From the NCBI GenBank assembly GCA_039545295.1, contig BCIK01000011.1, positions 786,853-850,852 of the forward strand: a stretch of 64,000 nucleotides of DNA, in the 5' to 3' direction. The notes beneath the pieces are model-generated. The model was not told where the DNA came from. It made no database searches and saw nothing but the letters and a program-made list of their open reading frames with translations. Source of the stretch: Udeniomyces pyricola (Eukaryota > Basidiomycota > Tremellomycetes > Cystofilobasidiales > Mrakiaceae). Of the stretch, positions 35,301 to 45,700 are shown piece after piece (position 1 is the stretch's first letter; the number at the start of each line of letters is the position of its first letter). The translations under genes and the position numbers were made by a program.

Positions 35301-36306
35301 GTCTCCAGCGGGAAATCTCATGGTCGAACGATGTCGAGCGCCCGACCTCGCGATCGACAAGGAAACGTTTGCCCTCAAGATCCAGCATCTCGTCCTCTCG
35401 GTCAAGTCGAAAACATGTGCGTCTCTTGGGATCGCTTGATCTTTCCTCCTTCTCTTCTTCTTCTTCCTTGTTCCGTTTCTTTTTCTCGCCCTTTTGCTCC
35501 TTTTTCCGAGAAGAAAACTGGGGAGCAGAGAGAGAGAGAAAAAGCAAGAAAACACTTCAAAGAGATATTCATATTATCCCTGCGCTTTTTTTTCCCATAC
35601 TTTTTCTTGTTTTTCTTTTCTTTTCTTCTTCTCCTGCCTGTTTCTTGCAAACCTCCCTCCCCCTTCCCCTGTTTCTTTCCCCTTCGGAAGTCTCTCTCGC
35701 CAACATCAAGATCTCCCAGATCCTGACGGAAGTCCTCTCGGCCGTCCGAACGCACCACGTCAAGATGGAAGGTGACTTTGTCAACACGGTGCTTTCGATC
35801 CTCTTACTCGAGGGAATTGGTCGCCAACTCGACCCGAACATGGACTTGTTCAAATCGGCGTTGCCGATCTTAAGGCAGCTTGGGAGGCAGATTGGGACGG
35901 GTGGAGGTGGTGGGGAGGGGGGAGGCGGAGGAGGGTTGGGAGCGGCGAGGGAGGCTTTGAAGGAGGTCAAAGGAAAAGATCTAGGTGCGATGTTGAAGAT
36001 CTGGGTTTGGATGGAAGCTAGAGAAGTGAGTTTTTTTTTTTTTTCATGGGGTTTTCTCTCTCTTTCAGATTGGCTCTCGGAGATCGAGTCAAGATCATAG
36101 ATGGTACTGGAGTTGATTGGAAGCAATATTTGATTGATCTCACTGACACACACACCCACATCCTCCTTCCTCCCTTTCATGTTTCTTCTCCTTCCGCTAT
36201 GTCGTTCTTTCTTCGCTCCTTGTTCTGAAACTTGCAGCTCGTCTCGTCCGCTATGGTTGACACGGACGCGTTTGTCAAGTACGACTGGTTGACTCCGAAC
36301 CTCTAA
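32383..36306 (+). CDS. CQD1: Mitochondrial ABC1/ADCK2-type atypical kinase (Cqd1-like)
   Basis: Members of this UbiB family act at mitochondrial membranes in coenzyme Q and lipid homeostasis. Exons 32383-33102, 33241-33438, 33592-34128, 34242-34269, 34383-34411, 34590-34870, 35007-35041, 35309-35416, 35691-36025 and 36238-36306 join in frame to 779 residues. The chosen start gives a presequence-like MATLFARTSLAGPATRRPLA; an in-frame ATG lies 195 bases upstream. A membrane segment is likely near FHLLLVLPASGLAYY. Family motifs: the KxGQ-like motif is KLAQ (240-243), then EPIGCGAVAQVYKG, VAIKILHP, HGDLHPGNLL (about 495-504) and LILIDAG in place of DFG. The Ala at the third KxGQ position is unusual. 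The ADCK2/Cqd1 branch is favoured over COQ8 by sequence style; the gene symbol is inferred. Confidence 0.87.
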
Positions 36307-36604
36307 ACTACCCAACAACAACAACAACAACAAAAGAGGAAGGAAGAAAGCAGGAAGAGACTCAAGACGTCTTTTGTTTGAAAGGAAGGAACTGATACTG
36401 TCGTCGGAGGGTTGAGGATGCCTAAGAGGTTCCATTGGGGTCGGAATATGGTTTTGGGGGGAAGAGAGGGGGGGAGGGGGGGGCCTAGGGGATAAGGTTT
36501 CAGGGGGTCTACTCTAGGATAGAAGGAGGAAGGAAGCTAACTCCTAGATTAAAAGGACTCGAAAGGTTAGGGAGCCTCATGTATAGGGGAGGTGGGAGGT
36601 GGGC

Positions 36605-36631
36605 AAGGGGAGGGGGAGGGGGAGGGGGAGG
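36605..36631. repeat. GGGGGA repeat
   Basis: Four GGGGGA units lie in the ADCK2-like 3' flank. Runs of this spacing could fold into a G-quadruplex on the plus strand. Confidence 0.75.
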
Positions 36632-37009
36632 TGGGGTTTGTTTTGTCTTCCACTCTTTAATCCTTTTTGTTTCGTTTCTTTTGTCTCTTTCCTTTTTCTT
36701 TTGTTCTTTTTGTTGTTTCTCTTGCTGATATTTGGGTTCATGGTCATATAACCTCCCCCCTCCCCCCCCCCTTTTCACTTGTCTGAGTCACCACAAACAT
36801 AGATACACATATTATCATGTATTGCGTAGAGAGGCAAACGACCAAGTCAGACGGGTTTTGTACGCGGACCATGATTCGATCTCATGATATATATATATAT
36901 GTATGTATGTTAACTTGAGATTTAGATTCTCGTTTGGCCTTTTTTTCCGATGGGTATATGGGAGAGAGAGTTTCGTTTTTTTTTTTAAGTAAGCGATGCT
37001 ATACAAAGA

Positions 37010-37275
37010 CAACGAAGAAAGAAAGAAAGAAAGAAGAAGAAGAAGAAGAAAAATAGAAAGCAAGGAAATAGAAAGAAAGGAAGTTGAAACAGAAGAAGGT
37101 GAAGGAGAGAGAAGACGTCAAGAAGGAAGACATGAGGAAAGCATGGACAAAAAAAAAAAACGAAAAGAAAAGAAAGTTGAAAAAATTGAAAAAAAAGGGA
37201 AAGAAAATGAGAAACGGCTGAAGCTTGAAGGAGGAGAAGGAAGAAAAAAAAGAAGAAAAAAGAGAAGAATACTAG
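37010..37275. repeat. Long polypurine tract
   Basis: About 265 bases are nearly all A and G on the plus strand, with GAAA and GAA units. On the minus strand it is a polypyrimidine tract downstream of the stress-sensor-like gene. Confidence 0.8.
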
Positions 37276-37638
37276 CTGAGTGCGGGGGTTGAGTTGATGA
37301 GGGTATATATATAATAGAGTAAAATGGAACAAGTGGGTTCTAATGAATTTGCCAAGAAGAACAAGAAGCAAGAGGTAAAAAGAAGAAGGTGAAGAAGGAA
37401 CACCCAGCTTTCCAAAGATGAGAAAAAACAAACGAACAAAACACAAAGATAGTCATTTGTTTGGTCTTTGACGTTCCCCCCCATTCTGACCCCTCCTGGC
37501 ACTCCGATTCCCGTTAGAGATCATGGTTGTATCTGTTGTTGCGTTCTTCTTTTCTTTTTGGACGGTGTGTTCTTGGGGTTTGGAATGTTTTTTTTTTTGA
37601 TGTGTATTTGTATATGTGGGGGTGTTTGTTTTCGTGTT

Positions 37639-39852
37639 TTAGTAGGCGCCTCCGTTGTAGGGTTGTTGTTGTTGATGCTGGTAATAGGGCTGTTGTTGCT
37701 GATGTTGATGCTGAGTAGGGTACCCGGCGTAGGCATCGTTATATCCGCCATAAGCCTGTAGATAGAAAAGAAAGGAAGAAAAAGAAAACCAGGAAAGAAA
37801 ACCCAGAGAGGACGAGGGACGATTTCGTATCAATTAATCAGGCTTCGTCAAATCAACACCAACAAACCCACCCTACAAAGGCAGTCCAAAGAAAATGAGG
37901 GATGACGTACGTCTTGATAGGCGTGACCTTGTTCGCCTTGGTAAGCACCAGCCCCTCCACTTGCACTCCCACCATTGCTCAAACCCCTCGAAAGCAAACC
38001 ACCCGAATAATCCGCCTGACCTCCGCTTCCTTGCCTCTGCAGCCCAACTTCTCCTCCACCATAATCACCCCGATTTCCACTCAATTGACGCACAACGCCA
38101 GCGCTGATGCCGCCTCCTCCTCCTTCTGGGCTCATGGGACCTCCTGGACCGTAAGCATGATCGTAACACCCTTGAGGATTCCCGCCTGCGGGGACACTTC
38201 CGTAACCAGCTACGTTCCCTCCGTCATACGCTCCACCGCCACCATAGTATCCATCCGAAGCGATAGGCGGGTACGAAGGGTAAATATCTCCCGGATGGGC
38301 GCCATATTCCCCTACGTTAGGGTGGACGAGCGCCCCAGGGGCATGATGACCTTGGGAACTCATACTCCCTCCTCCTCCACCTTCGCCATGGTCACTTCCC
38401 GAACCATGACCTCCGTTGTGATCGAGATCAGCGACGAGATCCATGCGTTCCCGCTCGCGACGCTCCCATTCGGTCTCACCGGCGTACCCCCCACCGCCAC
38501 CGCCAGACTTTTCGTTGAAGGCGGTTTCGGTCGACTTGAATTCGTGCTCGTGCGTGTTGTAGTCATCGTTGTTATCAAAGTCGAGGGGTTGGAGACGGCG
38601 GTCGGTGCTGAGAAGTGATGGTGTAAGGGAAGAAGCCAGAAAGAAAGAAAGAGAGATAGAGAGAAAGAAGCACAAGGGAAACATATAAGCCGATTTGAAG
38701 ACGTTGGCAACTTTCGTCCTCTCCACGTTCATCGACTTTGAGGGCAAAGACGTACTTTCTAGCCCTCGCAATCTTTCGCACGACCCAAAAGATGAGTCCC
38801 GCGCCGACGATGGAGGCGGCGACAGCAATCAAGATGACGCCCGTCTTGCTCAACGAGCCCGAGCTCGATCCACTCGCCGCGGCCGAAACAGCGGAAGAAG
38901 ACGCTTTGGCGCTCGAAGAGGAAGAGGAAGTGTTGATGAGGCCGGGAACGACGATGACACTGCTCTTGGCGGCGACGTTGCTCGAGGCGCTGGCCGGCAC
39001 GGTGGTGACGGCCACAGCGGCACTGGTGGAAGTCCCGCTCGAGGTCACGGGCGAGCTCGTGGTCAAGGCGACAGCGGAGGAACTGACGAGGGTAGATGAA
39101 GGAGAAGAAGAAGAGGCGGAGGAAGAGGTAGACGACGATGAGGTAGAAGAGACGATGGAGGAGATTGACGAGAGGGCATCATCGGACGACGACGTCGTTG
39201 AGGAAACAGCGGCGGAAGTGCTGGTAGTAGGGGACGCAGTCGCGACGACACTCGTGGCGGAAACGGCAACCGAATTCTGATGTACAATTGCAGAAACAGG
39301 CAAACAAAGTGAATACGAAACGAGAAAAGGGGCGCGCCGAGCAAAATGGTAAAGAGTAGAAAGGGGCAAACAAGGGGGAGGAGACCAAGAAAAAAAAAGA
39401 AGAAGAAAAAAGAAGAACAGGGGATATCCAACGAGTCAGCTGAGCAGTTCTCGAGCAGTAAACGCGCTCCACAGAACCCGTCATTCACATCGACCCCTGC
39501 TGCTGCGTTAGTCTTGCAGTAGCAAAAAAAAAAAAAGAACGATGGTTTGACAAACCTTTGCCGAGGTGGTATCTTCGACGACACTGCTCTCCTGCGCGGA
39601 GCTCGATCCGGCGACGCTTGTCGAATCCGCCGATGCCGCCGCCGTCGAGGAGGCGGCAACGGTTTGGCTGACGGTTGGGTTGATGAGTTGTCGATTGACG
39701 AGGTGTGGGTGGTCTTCTTGAGCGTTGGCCAAGCGCTGCTTGAGCATGCGATGCTGGTGTTGCTGCTGAAGGGGAGAAGACGACGAGGAGGCCGAGACGA
39801 GGGCAGAAGAGGCAAGCAGGAGCAGGGGCACAAAGGTTGTGGTTGATTTCAT
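37639..39852 (-). CDS. Ser/Thr-rich single-pass membrane protein, cell-wall stress-sensor-like
   Basis: The architecture matches Mid2/Wsc-type surface sensors, though no orthologue is claimed. Exons 39556-39852, 38756-39276, 37911-38607 and 37639-37755 join in frame to 543 residues. A signal peptide ([21 protein letters not shown]) is followed by a Ser/Thr/Ala-rich ectodomain, probably heavily O-mannosylated. One membrane helix lies at about 244-265 (TGVILIAVAASIVGAGLIFWVV), followed by a basic stop-transfer segment RKIARAR. The cytosolic tail is Asp/Glu-rich, then Gly/Tyr-rich, and ends in a Gln/His/Tyr-rich stretch. The tail resembles disordered cytosolic segments that recruit signalling partners. 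The exon 2 to exon 3 junction is fixed by a GTACGT donor in phase 2. It lies head-to-tail with the voltage-sensor-like gene. Confidence 0.82.
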
Positions 39853-40872
39853 GGTGGGCTTAGACGGCGAGGGGGCTGCTTAGAATAGGGTGCAATGTGG
39901 TATAAAGTCGCTGGGGCTGAGCACAGAGCGAGGGGATATATATATATATGTATAGGAGCTAGATGAGGATGGCCGACTGGTACGGGTCAAGGAAGTAAGA
40001 GCGATGGGAGTCGAGACCTGAATGAGATATGCGAGAGGTGACGTCTTGGGATGGCAGTTGGACGATGGACGTTGGTGACAGGTCGGGTGAATGATCTGGT
40101 GCTCAGCCAGAGGGGCGGGGGAGGAGAAAGGGGTGTGGGAGTGGGACAAGGAAGAGAGAGCAAAGAGACAGAGAGGGGGCGAAAGAGAAAAGAAAGAGGG
40201 GGGTTCGCAACGTGGGGGGCTCGAGTGTTGGAGTGAGGGCGTGCTGGCAAGCCCGGTTGGGGGTTGTCTTGGTGAGCGGGGCGAAGAAGGACAGTGGTGT
40301 GTGACAAGGGTGAGTGAGTGAGTGAGAGGTGGTGGATGGGTTGAGTGAGCGTGTGTTGGTGATCGGACTGGAAGGGGTGAAGGGGGGAAGGGGGGGGGGA
40401 AACTGATGGTATCGGGTGACGGGGTAAAAGAGCCGGAGGAGGATCGATAGGTGTGGTGATTGTTTCCTTCAAGTCAAACAGGAACGAACGCGTCTTGCTC
40501 ATCCACGCGTCTGCCCAGTAAACAAACGGACGCTAATCAATATCATTATTGTTGGATGATATCATAAATTGTCGTAGATATCATGCTTATTATCGTTTTA
40601 TGGTATCATATATCATTCTTATTATCATTTGGCTTCGCGTTCCACATCGTTTCAACGTTAAATCTATCTTTCCGTTTTCTTCTTCTTCTTTAATGTCTCC
40701 TTCTCTTCTCTTCAATTTGGTGCGCATACAGTTCATGTCCCGTCCGACCTTCACATCATAACAGTATGCACTCCCATCTCACACTGCAATATTCCTCTCG
40801 CCTACCTCCATCTCCAGCACAGGTGATCTATGCACTCATCAACAGAAACCATCGCTATATATATATCTCTCA
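39853..40872. promoter_or_regulatory. Promoter region of the stress-sensor-like gene
   Basis: This lies between two minus-strand genes. It is mostly G-rich on the plus strand up to 40440, with a TATATA run at 39938-39950. An AT-rich island at 40540-40630 holds many TATCAT copies. No gene is seen; open frames here are low-complexity. Confidence 0.5.
40540..40630. promoter_or_regulatory. Cluster of TATCAT (ATGATA) motifs
   Basis: At least six TATCAT hexamers or close variants occur in 91 bases of AT-rich sequence, some as the palindrome ATGATATCAT. The core is compatible with GATA-type sites on the minus strand. A regulatory role is inferred only. Confidence 0.4.
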
Positions 40873-42605
40873 TCACACCAAACGATCCCAAGCGTCCTCA
40901 TCCTCTCTCGCCAAACCCTCCCTAGCCCTCCTCTGATCCTCCTTCCAGTCCTTGCCCAACACGCCCTGACGGCCCTCCCCCTCGTCTGCCATGGGCCCCT
41001 CCCCACGGCTTCCGTCCGACAAAGAAGGTGCAGGAGGTAATCGTTCGTAGCCTGCGCCTCCTCCTCGAGCGGAACCAGCAGAGGGACGGCCACCCGTGCT
41101 CAAAGATTGGGCAGCTAGCGCATCGTCCTCCTCGAGGTCGAGGTCAAGGTAAGTGTGACGAGCAGAGGACAAATCGATTGGCGTCGGAGAAGAAAATATG
41201 GACGTTCCAGATCTGCACAAAAGTACGGGCGGGAAGTGAGGTAGAAGCAAAAAAAAAAAGAAGAGGTAAAGATGCTCAATAAAAACTGCGGGGGGAAGGT
41301 ATTTTCATCTCGTATCCTTCACCCCTTGACCCCTGCTTCACCCCATCGGCCAATCCTCTCCCTTTCACAAAACGACAAGCGCCCTCATTTTCTTGACTCT
41401 CACCTTCTCATAAGCAATGCGAGTCTGCCAAATTGGACGACGTTCCTCACGACGAGGACCAACGTATCAAAGACTTCTTCCCCTCGGCTTTGACCGATCT
41501 CGTCCTCGATCTCGTCGCCATCGGGAGGCGTCGTCGGGCTCGCCAAGCAGGGCGAAGAGAAAAAGATGACAAACAAGGTGACGACACAGAAGAGGGTGAT
41601 GAGAAGGTCAAACAAGTTGAACCATGAGTGGGTAAATTGCTGCGACGAGGGGAAGAAGGAAGATTGAAGATGCGTAAAGGACGGAAGAAGCATTTGGTAA
41701 GTAAAGGAGAGAACAGAGGGATCTAGGAAAAGTGAGGATCATCCACATAGATCAGGACTGAGTCTAGTTGGACGCTCTGAGAGTGCCAAAGGGCTTCCGC
41801 CTCTCCCAAGTCCTTGAACGATATCTATCGTCGGAACGCGTGAGGGAGCGAGCGGATCCGTTGAAACCCCAAATCGAACTCACGCGACCAAACGCGACCA
41901 ATCGGATCGCGACTTCGAGGATCATGACGGCGTTGACGACGACTTCAAGAACGTAAAATGAGAATGGCGGACAGTCACCCAAGAGGGAGAGAATGACGGT
42001 CGTTATCGAGAGGGCAGCCATGCCAAGGTAAAGGATGATGTATGCACGCTACGACAGATCGGATGGGAAGGGGTAGAGGAGAAACCGCCGGATGAGATAT
42101 TGTCGGGATGGTAAGCGATGATGCAAGCCTAGGCTAAACGTCAGCCGACGAAAGAGGTTGATGTGCCGTACCGAGTGAACTATACGGCTGATAAAGGTCA
42201 TGATGGATCGTTGAGGTCAGCTTCTTGTGGACTCTCCTTCTTGGTAAGCTTAGAGAGGAGGAGGATGGATGATGAAAGGACGACAAAGGTGCAGTGTGCG
42301 CAAGGGAAGAAGAAGCCAAGCCGGGGTGCTCACTTTGCAAACCCGCGGATGACCTCTGGTTTTGTCAAGCGATACTGGCTGCTTCCTGAACTAATGGAGG
42401 TCAAGGTGAGAGCAAGAGGGTGGGTTCAGTCTGGATGGAAGCGAGTCGCCATCGGATGAGAGAGACGAGAGATGACGGACGCGACGCCATAGTCGGCCAA
42501 GGTGGAAGCGTTATCGAGGTCATCAAAGTCGTCGTGATGATCGTGGTTATCGGTGGCATCGAAGAGGACGTGTGGATGAGAGGGGGGTTGTGGAGATGAG
42601 GACAT
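40873..42605 (-). CDS. Voltage-sensor-like four-helix membrane protein, no pore domain
   Basis: The protein resembles the S1-S4 part of ion-transport channels. Exons 42467-42605, 42334-42385, 42172-42187, 41884-42048, 41404-41639 and 40873-41212 join in frame to about 315 residues. Four predicted helices are AYIILYLGMAALSITTVIL, FYVLEVVVNAVMILEVAIRL, FNLFDLLITLFCVVTLFVIF and the S4-like VRNVVQFGRLALLMRR. Acidic residues in helix 2 (E) and helix 3 (FD) sit where sensor countercharges usually are, while the arginines in S4 are sparse. No S5-pore-S6 follows; the C-terminus is soluble and acidic. Fungal homologues of this layout are known to me only as uncharacterised ion-transport-like proteins. 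One exon is 16 bases. The first intron (GTCTCT donor, TTCAG acceptor) is tentative. A 190-base divergent promoter is shared with the SUN gene. Confidence 0.72.
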
Positions 42606-42795
42606 GGTGGCCGGCTGGCTGAGAGGAAGATGGTGGATGATTTAGGTGAATGCCAGGATGGATAGATGACTATATGCGTCGGCGCGTCTTGTTTCGCATG
42701 AGAACCGAATCGAAATCGGCTTATCCGATCCTGTTCTCCCTCCATCGACCTCATCCTTCCCCAAACATAGACCACGCCATGGCTCTCGACTCAAG
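42606..42795. promoter_or_regulatory. Short bidirectional promoter, voltage-sensor-like / SLP1-like
   Basis: Only 190 bases separate the two divergent start codons, so the core promoters must overlap or abut. The sequence is neither strongly AT-rich nor repetitive, and no clear TATA box is visible. Confidence 0.6.
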
Positions 42796-45700
42796 ATGAA
42801 GCTAACTTATTCCTTCCCGCTAGTTCCTCGTTATCTCCTGCTGCTCCTCGCTCTCAAGCTAACGTCCCACGTTCAAGCCGCAACGCTTCACAAACAAGAC
42901 GCCGACGAGTCCGACGACCCGCTCGCCAACGCTCTCGCTCCAACCTGCCCAGCCAGTCCACTTGGCCACGCTCTTCGTCCTCTAAGCTCGACTCCATCGA
43001 CCGAAGCATGTGCTCCGATAGAATCTCTCTGGAGGAGGGAGAATCCCGAGAGCGAGATGGATCAGTTGCAAGACCTGGCCACGCCGACACCTGGTCAGGT
43101 TGAGAGGACCTCCTTGTCCGCGCAGGCAGTCATTGGCCAAACATCTCGTCAGTGATCTCCTTTGCCCAGCAAAAAAAAAAACCTCTCATAATATCTCGTC
43201 AGACTGGCAGACTAACATCAGTTGCTGTCTGCTCAACCTCGTCCCCCGAATTTTCATCAAGCCTTATCGCCCGCCGTTAGCAGCAACGGCCCCATCTCGG
43301 CGTTGTCCTTCTCGAGCCTACAGCCCGTCGTCCGCCCAGACGCCAGTCCAACCACAGATCCTACCAAAAACCGCCCCTCAAGCAGTCACCCTCCTTTGCC
43401 ACTATCAGCCATACCCATCCCATCTACCCAAGTCGTTCTCGTCATCAATGATGCTTCACCCAGCCAGACACCTTCGACCTCGCTCGTTCTCGCATCGAAA
43501 CCCCATCTCACCACGAGCAATCCTGTCTCCCCTCCTTCTACCTCAGCATCCACTTACTCACAAAGCTCCTCAGTCTCTACATCGTTATCCTCGTCATCAC
43601 TTACATCACCATCGACTTCAGTCGCGTCCATCTCACCTGAAGCCACCTATCTCGCCTTTGAAGACTGGAAATCGCTTCAACTGTCGAAAGGCACGGGCGG
43701 CTCATCTATCCACCCACACTCAGGGTCCTCGGCTCCTGTTCGAGTGCTTCCTCACCGTCCTAGCGCAAAAGCTGAACATTCTCCCGCGATCCTCTCACCA
43801 GGATCTGTCAAACTAGATAGAGATTCGGTTGAAGACCCGTCGCAGGCTGCCTCGGTGGTTCCCTCCAACGTCTCTGCTGCGGCGTCCTCGTCGACGATCT
43901 CGTCTAGACCATCTAAAAGCATTTCAAAGCCATCGAGGCGGTTCAATTATGCGTCTTTGGATTGTTCGGCTCGAATCCAGTTCGTGTTCACGCCCTATAT
44001 TCTTCTTCTTTCTACCTTGTGTTTGGTTTTTTTTTTTTTCCTCTTCTTTGGTTCTATCAACACTAACCATCTCTCTGTGCCTCTCCCTCTCTCTCATTTG
44101 TGTATGATAACCTTTTCGTGCTTCCACGCCTGTCTCAACAGCTTTTCTTCGTCTCTTACCCGCTCCCCTTCGTCCCTCCTCCACAAATCCAAAGATCGTT
44201 ACATGCTCACGCCATGCACCGCCCCCAACCACTACGTCGTCATCGAACTCTGCGACGAGATTCGCATCGACACCCTTGAGTTTGGGTTTTTTGAGTTCTT
44301 TAGTTCTATCACCAAGGAAGTCCGCGTCCGGGCTGGAGAGACGGAGGGGTTGGGGAGTAAGGATGGAGAGGGAGAAGGGGAGGAATGGAGGGATCTGGGG
44401 ACATTTACGTTGGCGAACGTTCGGGGCATGCAGGTGCGTTTGAGGACTGTGACTAACGGACCCTTTGCACCTTGCAAGAAGACTGTCATACGGAGTCCGA
44501 GAGAGCGATACAGGCGAATCTCTTTATGCTGATGCCATTCAAACACCCCATCGCCCCCTGTTTCTACTATCCCATTCCCCCTTATGTGGTCTTCTATTTT
44601 GCTATCCTCTTCCCAGCCATTTAAATTTACTCCTCCAACTGCCTTTCACCGGTACATTCGTCTCGACTTCATCGGCCACTACGGCTCCGAGTACTACTGC
44701 CCCGTCAGTCTTCTCCGCGTTTACGGCATGAACCAGATGGAAGCCTATCGATATGAGTCGAAGCGGCTTGATGAGCAGAGGGAAGAGGAGAGGTTAAGAG
44801 AGGAAGAAGATGCCGAGAGTCCGGCTGTGGATGGAACCGAGATTCCAGAGGATGGGTGGAGAGGCACATCGTCCAATGATGGGACGAAGGAAGAACAAAT
44901 TGGGAGGTCAAAATCGGGCGAGGTTGAAGCCGTAAATGTCGAATCCATCCTCACGGCCATGCCTCGGTTACCGCCTCCTTGTTTGCTTCCTTTGACGCGC
45001 ACTGGAGGGGACTTCGCTTCGGACCTTGCTGATGGTGGCGTGGACGCCGCTGTACTCTGCGTAGACTCCCACTATCCCTCTGGAGCAAGCGCTTTCCATG
45101 ATGCGCCATCTTCGAGACACGGGACTTCTACGTCAAGCTTGCTCGCATCGACTGCGTCAATCATCCCTACCACCATATCCTCCGCAAATCCAAACATTTT
45201 TGCTCCATCCAAAAAGTCCATAGAGGTTGCGTCCCCGTCTACGGTTTCGGTCTCACCAAGCTCAACAGGTCTATCTGCTTCCTCGTCCGTTGCTTCGACG
45301 TTATCCCTTTCTTCTCCCTCTTCTTTTCCCTCTTCCCCCTCCTCCTCCGGTTCTTCCCCAATTAACTCCGCCTTACCCAAACCTCCACTTCAACACCCTA
45401 ACGTTCATGTCAATCTTGCCATCCCTCAATCGGCCCCATCCCGTCAACCTCCGTCGGGTCCTCCATCTTCTCACCATCATCATCATCACCCTTCCCCTTC
45501 AACAGCAGAATCGGGCGAATCGATCTACGCCTTTATCACCCGCCGTCTTTCGACGCTCGAATCTAGCACGTCTCTCGCGACGACGTACCTTTCACAACAA
45601 TCGCATATGGTCCAGAACGCGTTGGAGCGGATTGAGAGGGATTGGCAGAGATGGAGGGAGAGCAATATCGTCCAAGAAGCAGAAAAATGGACCAAGGAGA

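Larger units (their letters stand above)
36307..37638. other. Convergent intergenic region, ADCK2-like / stress-sensor-like
   Basis: This 1.3 kb stretch is strongly strand-asymmetric. It has an AAC repeat just after the upstream stop, GGGGGA repeats at 36605-36631, a T-rich block at 36650-36725, and an almost pure A/G tract at 37010-37275. Low-complexity frames in the purine tract do not look like genes. I see no RNA gene. Confidence 0.55.

Noticed and set aside
36996..37292. Lys/Glu/Arg-rich open frame in the purine tract
   Set aside because: It is a by-product of an A/G-only sequence, without an initiation context or homology.
43100..43816. 238-residue frame overlapping the SUN gene exon 2
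   Set aside because: The other frame continues directly into the SUN domain with a correct splice junction; this one has Pro/Ser-rich shadow composition.
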